From contig NZ_LJSD01000074.1 of assembly GCF_001303895.1 (NCBI RefSeq), forward strand, positions 124,001 to 188,000: 64,000 nt of DNA. Reading direction: 5' to 3'. Source of the DNA: Mesorhizobium sp. 1M-11 (GTDB taxonomy: Bacteria; Pseudomonadota; Alphaproteobacteria; Rhizobiales; Rhizobiaceae). Positions 47,405 through 55,279 of the stretch are shown here, piece by piece; position 1 is the stretch's first letter; each line of letters begins with the position of its first letter. The notes beneath the pieces are model-generated. The model had not been told where the DNA came from. It saw only the letters and a program-made list of their open reading frames with translations, and did not search any database. The position numbers and the translations under genes are program-made.

Positions 47405-48103
47405 ATGCCGCGTCTTTCCGAGACTCCGTTTGTCGATCCGACCGCGCGCCTCGAGAACTGCACGCTCGGCCGCTACACGGAAGTGACCGAGGGCTGCCGT
47501 CTCACCGAGACCGAACTCGGCGACTACTCCTACGTCATGCCGAACGGTCAGACCTGGTGCGTGACCATTGGCAAGTTCGCCAACATCGCCGCTTCCGTGC
47601 GCATCAATGCCACGAACCATCCGATGTCGCGCGCCACGCTGCATCACTTCACCTATCGCGCCGGCGACTATTTCGATGACGCCGCGCATGAGGACGATTT
47701 CTTTGCCGCGCGCCGCGCCAATCGTGTCGTGGTCGGCCACGACACCTGGATCGGCCACGGCGTCACCATCTTGCCTGGCGTGACCATCGGCGATGGCGCG
47801 GTCGTCGGTTCGGGCGCCGTCGTCACCAAGGATGTCGAGCCCTACACGATCGTCGCTGGTGTGCCGGCTAAGTTCATGCGCCGGCGCTTCGAACCGGCGA
47901 TCGCCGAGCGCATGCAGGCGCTGGCCTGGTGGGATTGGGATCACGCCAGCCTGCGTGCCGCGCTCGATGATTTCCGCGACCTGAGCGCCGAGGCATTCCT
48001 CGAACGCTACGAAGACCGATCCGAAAGCACGATATCGGTGAATGGTCACACAGCTGACATGAACGGTACATCGGACCGTCATCGAGAAGCGATAACCGGG
48101 TAA
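47405..48103 (+). CDS. Hexapeptide-repeat transferase of the phn operon
   Basis: A 232-residue left-handed beta-helix protein: LGRYTEVTEGCRLTETELGD, VVVGHDTWIGHGVTILPGVT, AVVGSGAVVTKDVEPYTIVA. It belongs to the DapH/GlmU-related phosphonate metabolism transferases often found next to phnL. An acetyl- or succinyl-transfer role is likely, and may serve phosphonate modification or detoxification; substrate unknown. The last ~25 residues (STISVNGHTADMNGTSDRHR) are hydrophilic. Confidence 0.85.
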   Translation: MPRLSETPFVDPTARLENCTLGRYTEVTEGCRLTETELGDYSYVMPNGQTWCVTIGKFANIAASVRINATNHPMSRATLHHFTYRAGDYFDDAAHEDDFFAARRANRVVVGHDTWIGHGVTILPGVTIGDGAVVGSGAVVTKDVEPYTIVAGVPAKFMRRRFEPAIAERMQALAWWDWDHASLRAALDDFRDLSAEAFLERYEDRSESTISVNGHTADMNGTSDRHREAITG

Positions 48104-48229
48104 CGATTTCCGGCTGGGCGTCGCGGCCTTGCCGGTCGCGGTCGCATGTCCGGACAGCCGAGCAACACGCGTCCATCGACGACCACTCAATTGGTACCAG
48201 GGCTCAAGCCCAAACCAGGGAGCGATTTC

Positions 48230-49081
48230 ATGAACGCCATCACCATACGCAACCTGTCGAAGAATTTCGGCAAGAAGCGCGCACTCGACAACGTCAGCCT
48301 CGATATCGCCAAAGGCGAGATGGTTGCGCTGATCGGCGCCTCTGGCTCCGGCAAGAGCACGCTGCTGCGTCACATCTGCGGGTTGGAGACCGGACAGACG
48401 GGCTCCAGCACGATCGATATCTTCGGCGCCAGCCTGCAGAACAATGGCCGGCTGTCGGGCGGCGCCCGTGGTCTCCGGCGCAACATCGGCGTGATCTTCC
48501 AGCAATTCAACCTGGTCAGCCGGCTGTCCGTGCTGTCCAACGTGCTGATCGGCAATCTCGGCCGCATCCCGGTGTGGCGCGGCACGCTCGGCCTGTTCAG
48601 CGCCGAGGAAAAGCGGCTTGCCCGCGAGGCGCTCGCCAAGGTCGGTATCCCGGAAGTGGCCTGGCAGCGCGCATCGACATTGTCGGGCGGCCAGCAGCAG
48701 CGCGCGGCGATCGCCCGTACGCTGGTGCAGCGTTCCAACATCCTGCTCGCCGACGAGCCGATCGCTTCGCTCGATCCCTCTTCGGCGCGCCGCGTCATGG
48801 AAGTGCTGGCCGGCGTCAACCGCGAAGACGGCATCACCTGCGTGGTGTCGCTGCACCAGGTGGAATATGCGCGTCGTTATTGCCCGCGCACCATCGCCCT
48901 TAAGGACGGCCGCGTCGTGTTCGACGGCCCGTCCTCCAGGCTCACCCACAGAACCCTGATCGAACTCTACGGCTCGAATTCCGAGGAGTTGATCCTGCCC
49001 GAGGCTGTTCCGGATTTCGTCCCCGAATACCCGGAACCTGCAACTGCCAAGAACCCGGACATGGCGCCGGCTTTCGCCTGA
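48230..49081 (+). CDS. phnC: Phosphonate ABC transporter ATP-binding protein
   Basis: A 283-residue importer ATPase. Walker A GASGSGKSTLLRHICG, signature STLSGGQQQRAAIARTLV, Walker B ILLADEPIASLD. The segment VIFQQFNLVSRLSVLSNVLI is typical of PhnC. A 126-bp gap precedes it, which may hold its own promoter; I see no Pho box there. I chose the ATG at 48230 with AGGGAGCG upstream. Confidence 0.94.
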   Translation: MNAITIRNLSKNFGKKRALDNVSLDIAKGEMVALIGASGSGKSTLLRHICGLETGQTGSSTIDIFGASLQNNGRLSGGARGLRRNIGVIFQQFNLVSRLSVLSNVLIGNLGRIPVWRGTLGLFSAEEKRLAREALAKVGIPEVAWQRASTLSGGQQQRAAIARTLVQRSNILLADEPIASLDPSSARRVMEVLAGVNREDGITCVVSLHQVEYARRYCPRTIALKDGRVVFDGPSSRLTHRTLIELYGSNSEELILPEAVPDFVPEYPEPATAKNPDMAPAFA

Positions 49082-49107
49082 ACAGAAAACCAACAGGAGA
49101 CGTTGAC

Positions 49108-50100
49108 ATGAACGCTATGCTCAAGGCCATCGCCGCCACGGCGATCGCCTTCACCCTCACTGGTGCCGCCTATGCCGAGGAGATCAACTTCGGCATCATC
49201 TCGACCGAGTCCCAGCAGAACCTCAAGCCCAAGTGGGAGCCCTTCCTCGCCGACATGAAGAAGGAAACCGGCCTCGACGTGAAGCCGTTCTTCGCTTCCG
49301 ACTATGCCGGTGTCATCGAGGGCATGCGTTTCGGCAAGGTGCAGATGGCCTGGTACGGCAACAAGTCGGCCATGGAAGCCGTTGATCGCGCCGACGGCGA
49401 GATCTTCGCCCAGACCGTCTCCGTCGACGGCAATCCCGGCTACTGGTCGCTGATCCTGGCTCCGAAGGACAGCAAGCTGAACACCGTCGAAGACCTGCTG
49501 AAGTGCGACAAGACCCTGAACTTCGGCCTCGGCGATCCGAACTCGACGTCGGGCTATCTGGTGCCGACCACCTTCGTCTTCGCGGCCAACAAGGTAGACC
49601 CGAAGAACTGCTTCAAGGCTGTCACCAACGCCAACCACGAGACCAACGCCATGGCCGTTGCCAATGGCCAGCTCGATGCGGCTGCCAACAACACCGAGAA
49701 CATGGCCCTCATCGAGAAGAACCAGCCGGAAGCCTTCGCCAAGATCAAGGTGATCTGGAAGTCGCCGCTGATCCCGTCCGACCCGATCGTCTGGCGCAAG
49801 GATCTGCCGCAGGAAACCAAGGACAAGCTGAAGAACTTCATCCTGAGCTACGGCACCGACAAGTCGAAGGGTGACGTCGCCAAGGAGAAGGAAATCCTGG
49901 CCGGCCTGCAGTGGGCACCGTTCCGCGCATCGGACAATGAGCAGTTGCTGCCGATCCGCGTGATGGAGCTGGCTAAGGCTCAGGCCAAGGTGGAAGCCGA
50001 CGCCAATCTCTCCGAAGCCGACAAGAAGGCCAAGATCGAGAAGATCGAAGCCGAGAAGGCAGGCTACGAAGCCAAGATCAAGGCCAAGGGCCAGAGCTGA
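49108..50100 (+). CDS. phnD: Phosphonate ABC transporter substrate-binding protein
   Basis: A 330-residue periplasmic binding protein with signal peptide MNAMLKAIAATAIAFTLTGA. PhnD features: FGIISTESQQNLKPKWEPFL, GKVQMAWYGNKSAMEAVDRA, NFGLGDPNSTSGYLVPTTF. The C-terminus is a long charged helix (SEADKKAKIEKIEAEKAGYE). CAGGAGACG is the ribosome site. A strong hairpin follows the gene. Confidence 0.95.
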   Translation: MNAMLKAIAATAIAFTLTGAAYAEEINFGIISTESQQNLKPKWEPFLADMKKETGLDVKPFFASDYAGVIEGMRFGKVQMAWYGNKSAMEAVDRADGEIFAQTVSVDGNPGYWSLILAPKDSKLNTVEDLLKCDKTLNFGLGDPNSTSGYLVPTTFVFAANKVDPKNCFKAVTNANHETNAMAVANGQLDAAANNTENMALIEKNQPEAFAKIKVIWKSPLIPSDPIVWRKDLPQETKDKLKNFILSYGTDKSKGDVAKEKEILAGLQWAPFRASDNEQLLPIRVMELAKAQAKVEADANLSEADKKAKIEKIEAEKAGYEAKIKAKGQS

Positions 50101-50131
50101 TCGGCTTCAGGCCAACGCCGTTTCATCAAAC

Positions 50132-50157
50132 ATGCCGGGCGGATCAGCGCCCGGCAT
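50132..50157 (+). terminator. Intercistronic hairpin between phnD and phnE
   Basis: ATGCCGGGCG (50132-50141) pairs perfectly with CGCCCGGCAT (50148-50157) around a 6-nt loop. No T run, so it is more likely an mRNA-stabilising or attenuating structure that keeps binding-protein levels high than a full terminator. Confidence 0.6.
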
Positions 50158-50175
50158 AGCCCAGCGAGCAGGACG

Positions 50176-50994
50176 ATGACCCAAACGACGCATATCGGCG
50201 AAACCGCGAAACCTCGTCCCGAGATCGGGCGCGACTGGACCCGCGACGCCTGGACCGCCGTCACCTGGATCGGCCTGGTCCTGCTTCTGATCTGGAGCTG
50301 GGCGCCGGCCGAGATGTTTCGCTGGACCTATCTCTTCACCGATGCCGGCAACATGGCGCAATATGCCGCCGGCTTCTCGCATCCGAACTTCGGGGAGTGG
50401 CGCTACTACCTGCAGGAGATGCTGGTCACCATCCAGATCGCGCTGTGGGGTACGTTCCTGGCGGCCGTTCTGGCGGTGCCGTTCGGCATCCTGTCGGCCT
50501 CCAACATGGCGCCCTGGTACATCGTCCAGCCGGTACGCCGGCTGATGGATCTGTTCCGCTCCATCCATGAACTCGTCTATGCGGTGCTGTTCGTCGTCGC
50601 TGTCGGTCTCGGGCCGTTTGCCGGCGTCATGGCGCTGTTCATCCACACCACCGGCATCCTGGCCAAGCTGTTCTCCGAGGCCGTGGAGGCGATCGACCCA
50701 CGCCCTGTCGAGGCGATCCGTGCCACCGGTGCGACGCGCCTGCAGGAAGTGGTCTTTGGCGTGGTGCCGCAGGTGCTGCCGCTGTGGATGTCCTACGCGC
50801 TCTACCGCTTTGAATCCAACGTCCGCGCTGCCACCGTTCTTGGCGTCATCGGTGCGGGCGGTATCGGCCAGGTGCTGTTCGAGAGCATCCGCGGTTTCTA
50901 TTACCCTGAAGCAGCCGCAATGCTCATCATCATGCTGGTGACGGTGTCGTTGATCGACGTCATCTCGCAGCAATTGCGAAAGCTGTTCCTGTGA
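50176..50994 (+). CDS. phnE: Phosphonate ABC transporter permease
   Basis: A 272-residue permease with about six membrane helices. The EAA loop is EAVEAIDPRPVEAIRATGAT, and the C-terminus has VRAATVLGVIGAGGIGQVLF. Only one phnE is present, whereas some rhizobia have two; PhnE is expected to dimerise. The stop codon overlaps the ATG of the next gene. Confidence 0.94.
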   Translation: MTQTTHIGETAKPRPEIGRDWTRDAWTAVTWIGLVLLLIWSWAPAEMFRWTYLFTDAGNMAQYAAGFSHPNFGEWRYYLQEMLVTIQIALWGTFLAAVLAVPFGILSASNMAPWYIVQPVRRLMDLFRSIHELVYAVLFVVAVGLGPFAGVMALFIHTTGILAKLFSEAVEAIDPRPVEAIRATGATRLQEVVFGVVPQVLPLWMSYALYRFESNVRAATVLGVIGAGGIGQVLFESIRGFYYPEAAAMLIIMLVTVSLIDVISQQLRKLFL

Positions 50995-51701
50995 TGCGCT
51001 ACGCGGTCTATTTCACGCCTTCCGAGGACGATCCGCTGACCAGGGCGGCCTCAAACTGGCTCGGTCGCGATGCCTTCTCGGATGAAATGCTTGCTGCGCC
51101 GTCATTCGACGGTTTGCCGGCTGCGGAAATTTCCCACCTGACGAGTGAGCCGCGCCGCTACGGCTTCCACGCCACCATCGTCGCGCCGTTCCGGCTCGCC
51201 GATGGCGTCGGCCTGGCCGAACTTGAGGAGAGTTTCGAGCGGTTCTGCGCCAAGACAACTCCGTTCTTCATCGAAGGCCTGCGGGTCGGGCAACTGGGCT
51301 CCTTCCTGGCGCTGTTGCCGACCGAAACCGAATATCAGCTTTCCGCCTTTGCAGCCGATGCCGTCCTGCATTTCGCGCCGCTGCGTGCAGCACTCACCGA
51401 AGCCGAGATCGAGCGCCGCGGTCCTTCGAAGCTCACCACACGCCAGGCCGCTTATCTCAGGCGCCATGGCTACCCCTTCGTGATGGACGAGTTCCGTTTC
51501 CACATGACGCTGAGCGAGCGTCTGCCGGGGGAAACATTGGCGCGTATGCAGCCGGCGCTGGAACGCCGCTTCGAAGCGTTCACGGGGCGGCCATTCCCCA
51601 TCGACGGCCTTGCCCTGTTCATCGAACGCGAGCCCGGCGCGCCCTTCACCGTGCATTCCTATCGGCCGCTGCGGCCACTTGAAGCCAGAAAGTCTGCCTG
51701 A
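50994..51701 (+). CDS. DUF1045 phosphonate metabolism protein (2H phosphoesterase-like)
   Basis: A 235-residue protein: RYAVYFTPSEDDPLTRAASN, YGFHATIVAPFRLADG (first HxT motif) and EFRFHMTLSERLPGE (second HxT motif). The two HxT motifs indicate a 2H phosphodiesterase fold, so it may act on the cyclic ribosyl phosphate made by C-P lyase, similar in position to PhnP; that reaction is inferred. It overlaps phnE and ends 1 bp before phnM. Confidence 0.87.
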   Translation: MRYAVYFTPSEDDPLTRAASNWLGRDAFSDEMLAAPSFDGLPAAEISHLTSEPRRYGFHATIVAPFRLADGVGLAELEESFERFCAKTTPFFIEGLRVGQLGSFLALLPTETEYQLSAFAADAVLHFAPLRAALTEAEIERRGPSKLTTRQAAYLRRHGYPFVMDEFRFHMTLSERLPGETLARMQPALERRFEAFTGRPFPIDGLALFIEREPGAPFTVHSYRPLRPLEARKSA

Positions 51702-51702
51702 G

Positions 51703-52842
51703 ATGTCCCAAGAGATCGTCCTGAAAAATGCCCGCGTCGTCCTCGAGGACGAGATCGTCAACGGATCGATCCTGTTCCGTGACGGCAGGATCGCAGCGAT
51801 CGACAGCGGTGCGGCGGCAACGGGCGAGGACTGCGAGGGCGACTATGTGGTCCCCGGCCTCGTCGAACTCCACACCGATCATCTCGAGGCTCACTATTCG
51901 CCGCGCCCCGGCGTGCGCTGGGATTCGATCGCTGCCCTGCAGGCACATGACGCGCAGGTGGTGGCCTCCGGCATCACCACCGTCTTCGACTGCCTGCGCC
52001 TGGGCTCCGACGAGGACGGCGGTTTCCAGAAGGGCGAGATGCGTGCCATCGCCGACGCCATCCAGGTCGCAGTCTCAGAGGACCGGCTGCGCGCCAGCCA
52101 CCTTATCCACTTGCGCTGCGAGGTCTCGGCGGCTGACGTGCTCGACCACTATGACGACTTCCGGACAGACGGTTTCGTGCGGCTCGCCTCGCTGATGGAC
52201 CATGCGCCCGGCCAGCGCCAGTTCCAGACGCTGGATCAATACGCGCTCTACTACAAGGCCAAGCGCGGGCTGGACGACGCGGCTTTCGAGCGCTTCATGG
52301 CCAAGCGTATCGCCGCTTCGCAGAAATACTCCGCGCCGCACCGAAAGAGTATTGTCGAGGCTTGCAGCGAACGCGGCATCGCGCTCGCTAGCCATGACGA
52401 TGCCACCGTCGAGCATGTCGAGGAATCGATTGCTTTCGGCGTCAAGCTGGCTGAGTTCCCGACCAGCATGGAAGCTGCAAAGGCCTCGCACGAGGCCGGC
52501 ATCTCGGTGATGATGGGCGCCCCCAACATCGTGCGCGGCAAGTCGCATTCCGGCAACATCGCGGCGAGGGAACTGGCCCAGGCCGGTGTGCTCGACGTGC
52601 TGTCGTCCGACTATGTACCGTTCAGCCTGATACAGGCGCCGTTCATCCTGGCCGATGGGCCGCAAGGCAGGCCGCTCAACGAGACGATCAAGCTGGTCAC
52701 CGCCGCGCCGGCGCGCACGGTAGGCCTCAGCGACCGCGGCCGTATCGCGCCGGGCCTGCGCGGCGATGTCGTGCGCGTGCGCCACACCAGGGGTGTTCCA
52801 GTCGTGCGTTCCGTCTGGCGCGAGGGCCGTCGCGTTGCCTGA
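51703..52842 (+). CDS. phnM: Ribosyl-triphosphonate pyrophosphatase (alpha-D-ribose 1-methylphosphonate 5-triphosphate diphosphatase)
   Basis: A 379-residue amidohydrolase-superfamily enzyme that removes pyrophosphate from the PhnGHI(L) product. Metal motif VELHTDHLEAHYSPRP, later IALASHDDATVEHVEE and VLSSDYVPFSLIQAPF. Length matches PhnM. Its stop overlaps the phnN start. Confidence 0.95.
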   Translation: MSQEIVLKNARVVLEDEIVNGSILFRDGRIAAIDSGAAATGEDCEGDYVVPGLVELHTDHLEAHYSPRPGVRWDSIAALQAHDAQVVASGITTVFDCLRLGSDEDGGFQKGEMRAIADAIQVAVSEDRLRASHLIHLRCEVSAADVLDHYDDFRTDGFVRLASLMDHAPGQRQFQTLDQYALYYKAKRGLDDAAFERFMAKRIAASQKYSAPHRKSIVEACSERGIALASHDDATVEHVEESIAFGVKLAEFPTSMEAAKASHEAGISVMMGAPNIVRGKSHSGNIAARELAQAGVLDVLSSDYVPFSLIQAPFILADGPQGRPLNETIKLVTAAPARTVGLSDRGRIAPGLRGDVVRVRHTRGVPVVRSVWREGRRVA

Positions 52843-53407
52843 CACAAGGCTGCATGGCACGCTCGTCGTCGTGGTCGGCCCCAGCGGCGCCGGCAAGGAC
52901 AGCGTGATCGGCTATGCCCGCGAGCGCCTGGCTACGCGGAGCGACATTCTGTTCGTGCGCCGCATCGTCACGCGTGAAGCGACGGCGGATGCCGAGGATC
53001 ACGACAGCCTGAGCGAAGTCGCCTTTGCGGAAGCGCAGGGGGAAGGGCGCTTCGCGGTGAGCTGGCAGGCGAACGGGCTGAGCTATGCCTTGCCGCGCAG
53101 CGTCATGGACCATGTCAGCCGTGGCGACACGGCGATCGCCAATGGGTCACGCGGGGCGATCGAGGACATACGCGCTGCCTTCGCCAATGTCATCGTGGTC
53201 GGGCTGACCGCCAGGCCTGAGATCATTGCAGCTAGGCTTTCCGCGCGCGGACGCGAGACGGCCGAAGAGATCGGTCGCCGCGTCGAGCGGGGCCTGAAGC
53301 TCGGCGCCTATGGCCAGGACATCACCATCGACAACAGTGCCGAACTCCAGACCGCCGGCGAGGCGCTGATATCGATCATCACCGGCCAGCTGTCGCTGGC
53401 GTCGTGA
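52835..53407 (+). CDS. phnN: Ribose 1,5-bisphosphokinase
   Basis: A 190-residue guanylate-kinase-like enzyme that phosphorylates ribose 1,5-bisphosphate to PRPP, linking C-P lyase products to nucleotide synthesis. P-loop VVVGPSGAGKDSV, then RRIVTREATADAEDHDSLSE. I start at TTG 52835-52837, inside the end of phnM, because this gives the usual N-terminus just before the P-loop; no ATG is well placed. Last phn gene; a partial repeat follows. Confidence 0.9.
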   Translation: MPDTRLHGTLVVVVGPSGAGKDSVIGYARERLATRSDILFVRRIVTREATADAEDHDSLSEVAFAEAQGEGRFAVSWQANGLSYALPRSVMDHVSRGDTAIANGSRGAIEDIRAAFANVIVVGLTARPEIIAARLSARGRETAEEIGRRVERGLKLGAYGQDITIDNSAELQTAGEALISIITGQLSLAS

Positions 53408-53410
53408 TCA

Positions 53411-53444
53411 TTTCCGCGTTTCCGTGAAAAGCGGAAACGCTCCG
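53411..53444. repeat. Dispersed palindromic repeat, short copy 6
   Basis: Only the hairpin half: GCGTTTCC (53416-53423), GTGAAAAGC, GGAAACGC (53433-53440). It lies between the convergent phnN and ureG and may end transcription of both. Confidence 0.7.
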
Positions 53445-53459
53445 GCTGACAATCTGCCA

Positions 53460-54098
53460 TCAGGCCGATAACCTCGCGCTTTCCTCAGCCAGGCCGCCAT
53501 GCTCGACAATGAAGTCGACAACGTCCTGCAGGCCCTTGCCGCGATGCAGGTCAGTGAAGACGAACGGGCGCTTGCCGCGCATCCTGGATGCATCCGCTTC
53601 CATCACATCGAGATCGACATGGACATGAGGAGCGAGATCGCTCTTGTTGATCACCAGGAAATCGGAGCGGGTGATGCCCGGACCGCCCTTGCGCGGGATC
53701 TCCTCCCCCTGACAGACCGAGATGACATAAAGCGTCAGGTCTGCAAGGTCCGGCGAGAAGGTGGCGGCGAGATTGTCGCCGCCCGATTCGATGAAGACGA
53801 TGTCGAGATCGGGAAAACGCCGGTTCATCTCGGCGATCGCCTGCAGGTTGATGGAGGCGTCCTCGCGGATCGCGGTGTGCGGACAGCCGCCGGTTTCCAC
53901 GCCCATGATACGGTCTTCCGGTAGTGCCTGGTGTCGCGCCAGGATCAAGGCGTCTTCCCGCGTGTAGATGTCGTTGGTCACCACAGCGATCGAATAGCGG
54001 TCGCGCAGTGCCTTGCAGAGCTTCTCGGTCAGCGTCGTCTTGCCAGAACCGACAGGTCCGCCGATGCCGACACGCAAGGGGCCGTTTTTCTGTGTCAT
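53460..54098 (-). CDS. ureG: Urease accessory GTPase UreG
   Basis: A 212-residue SIMIBI GTPase that drives nickel insertion into urease. P-loop GGPVGSGKTTLTEKL, GVETGGCPHTAIREDASIN (with the metal-binding CPH), VFIESGGDNLAATFSPDL, NKSDL. It overlaps ureF by 4 bp. Last gene of the operon. Confidence 0.96.
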   Translation of the reverse strand: MTQKNGPLRVGIGGPVGSGKTTLTEKLCKALRDRYSIAVVTNDIYTREDALILARHQALPEDRIMGVETGGCPHTAIREDASINLQAIAEMNRRFPDLDIVFIESGGDNLAATFSPDLADLTLYVISVCQGEEIPRKGGPGITRSDFLVINKSDLAPHVHVDLDVMEADASRMRGKRPFVFTDLHRGKGLQDVVDFIVEHGGLAEESARLSA

Positions 54099-54772
54099 GA
54101 GCGAAAAAGCCTCGAATGCAGGGTTTCATGTCTGATGGCCATGACCTCGCCAAGGAACGTCGCCGAGCCGAGATCGTCAAGGGCCGCGTGCGCCGCGCGT
54201 CGTGCGGCATCGAGGACAGCGGGTTCCAGCCTGGCCATCAATGCCGTCACGCCATTCTGGCCGGTCACCGAGAGCCGGATCGAAGCCTGCAACTGGTTGA
54301 GCGTGAAGGCCTGCAGGAATGCGGTGAGCGTGCTGGTCAGCGCGATGTCATGGGCGGCCGCGACGGCGCCGACGGCGACAGCGTAGGCGCAGGGACGCGG
54401 CAGGCGCTGCAGGACAGTGCATGGCCAGCTTTGCGCGGCCTCAAGGAAGGCCGAACCCTGCGAGAGGCTTTCCAGATGGCGTTCGCGGCTGCCGGCGAGG
54501 GCCTCCGCCAGCGCCGCGATGCCGGCAAGATCGTTGCCCTCGCGCGCCAGCCGCCAGCTTTCGGCGAGCAGCAAGGCATCGTTCCAGGCCGATCCGCGTT
54601 CAACGAGATCGCTCAGCCAGGTTTCCAGGCTGCCGGTGTCAACGACCAGCCCGTCATGCACCGCTTGTTCGAGGCCGTGGCTGTAGCTGTAGGAGCCGAC
54701 GGGGAAGACCGGTGAGAGCCAGGCCAGCAGTCTCAGCAGCGCATGGCCGGGATCAGTCGTGGTGGTGGTCAT
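54095..54772 (-). CDS. ureF: Urease accessory protein UreF
   Basis: A 225-residue all-helical protein: LLAWLSPVFPVGSYSYSHGL, HLESLSQGSAFLEAAQSWP, FLQAFTLNQLQASIRLSVTG. UreF activates UreG and gates nickel in the UreDFG complex. Its start overlaps the His-rich 3' end of ureE by 20 bp. Confidence 0.94.
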   Translation of the reverse strand: MTTTTTDPGHALLRLLAWLSPVFPVGSYSYSHGLEQAVHDGLVVDTGSLETWLSDLVERGSAWNDALLLAESWRLAREGNDLAGIAALAEALAGSRERHLESLSQGSAFLEAAQSWPCTVLQRLPRPCAYAVAVGAVAAAHDIALTSTLTAFLQAFTLNQLQASIRLSVTGQNGVTALMARLEPAVLDAARRAAHAALDDLGSATFLGEVMAIRHETLHSRLFRS

Positions 54773-55259
54773 GGCCCCCACCGTGATGATGATCATGGTG
54801 GTCGTCGTGATGGTGGTGATGATGCCCGCCGGAATAGGCGCCGCGCAGCGGACTGAAGATGGCGTCGATCTCGTGCACCGTTGCGCCCAACCCTTCGAGC
54901 ATCGCCTTGATGACGTGGTCGCGCAGGATCACGATGCGATCGCCTTCGATCTGTGCGGCGAGGTGCCGGTTGCCGATATGCCAGGCGAGTTCGGCTATGT
55001 GCAGCGCGTCACGCCCCCGGATCTCCAGCAAGGGTTCGCGCGCCGCCCGGATTTCGATCTCGCGGCCGTCCTCCGTCAGAAGCCTGTCGCCATGTTCCAG
55101 CACCACCGGTTCGGTGAAGTCGGCGAGCAGCTTCTCGCCGCTTGCCAGCAGGATGAGTTTGCGGCGCAGATGCCGTTCGTCGCGCTCCAGCACGGCATGA
55201 TCGGCAGGCGGCCGCTGACTGTGCGTCTTGTCGGCGCGGATGATCTCGATGGCCCGCAT
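54753..55259 (-). CDS. ureE: Urease accessory nickel chaperone UreE
   Basis: A 168-residue protein with the UreE N-domain (LERDERHLRRKLILLASGEK) and C-domain (LHIAELAWHIGNRHLAAQIE, MLEGLGATVHEIDAIFSPLR). The tail has about 17 His with Asp/Gly (SGGHHHHHHDDHHDHHHGGG), a nickel store. I start at MRAIEIIRAD. Confidence 0.94.
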   Translation of the reverse strand: MRAIEIIRADKTHSQRPPADHAVLERDERHLRRKLILLASGEKLLADFTEPVVLEHGDRLLTEDGREIEIRAAREPLLEIRGRDALHIAELAWHIGNRHLAAQIEGDRIVILRDHVIKAMLEGLGATVHEIDAIFSPLRGAYSGGHHHHHHDDHHDHHHGGGHDHHHD

Positions 55260-55279
55260 GGTGGGCTTCCCTTCGGCTC

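Noticed and set aside
46982..49093. A 703-codon open frame opposite phnL, the transferase gene and phnC
   Set aside because: It spans three real genes and a gap on the other strand, with no domain or start signal.
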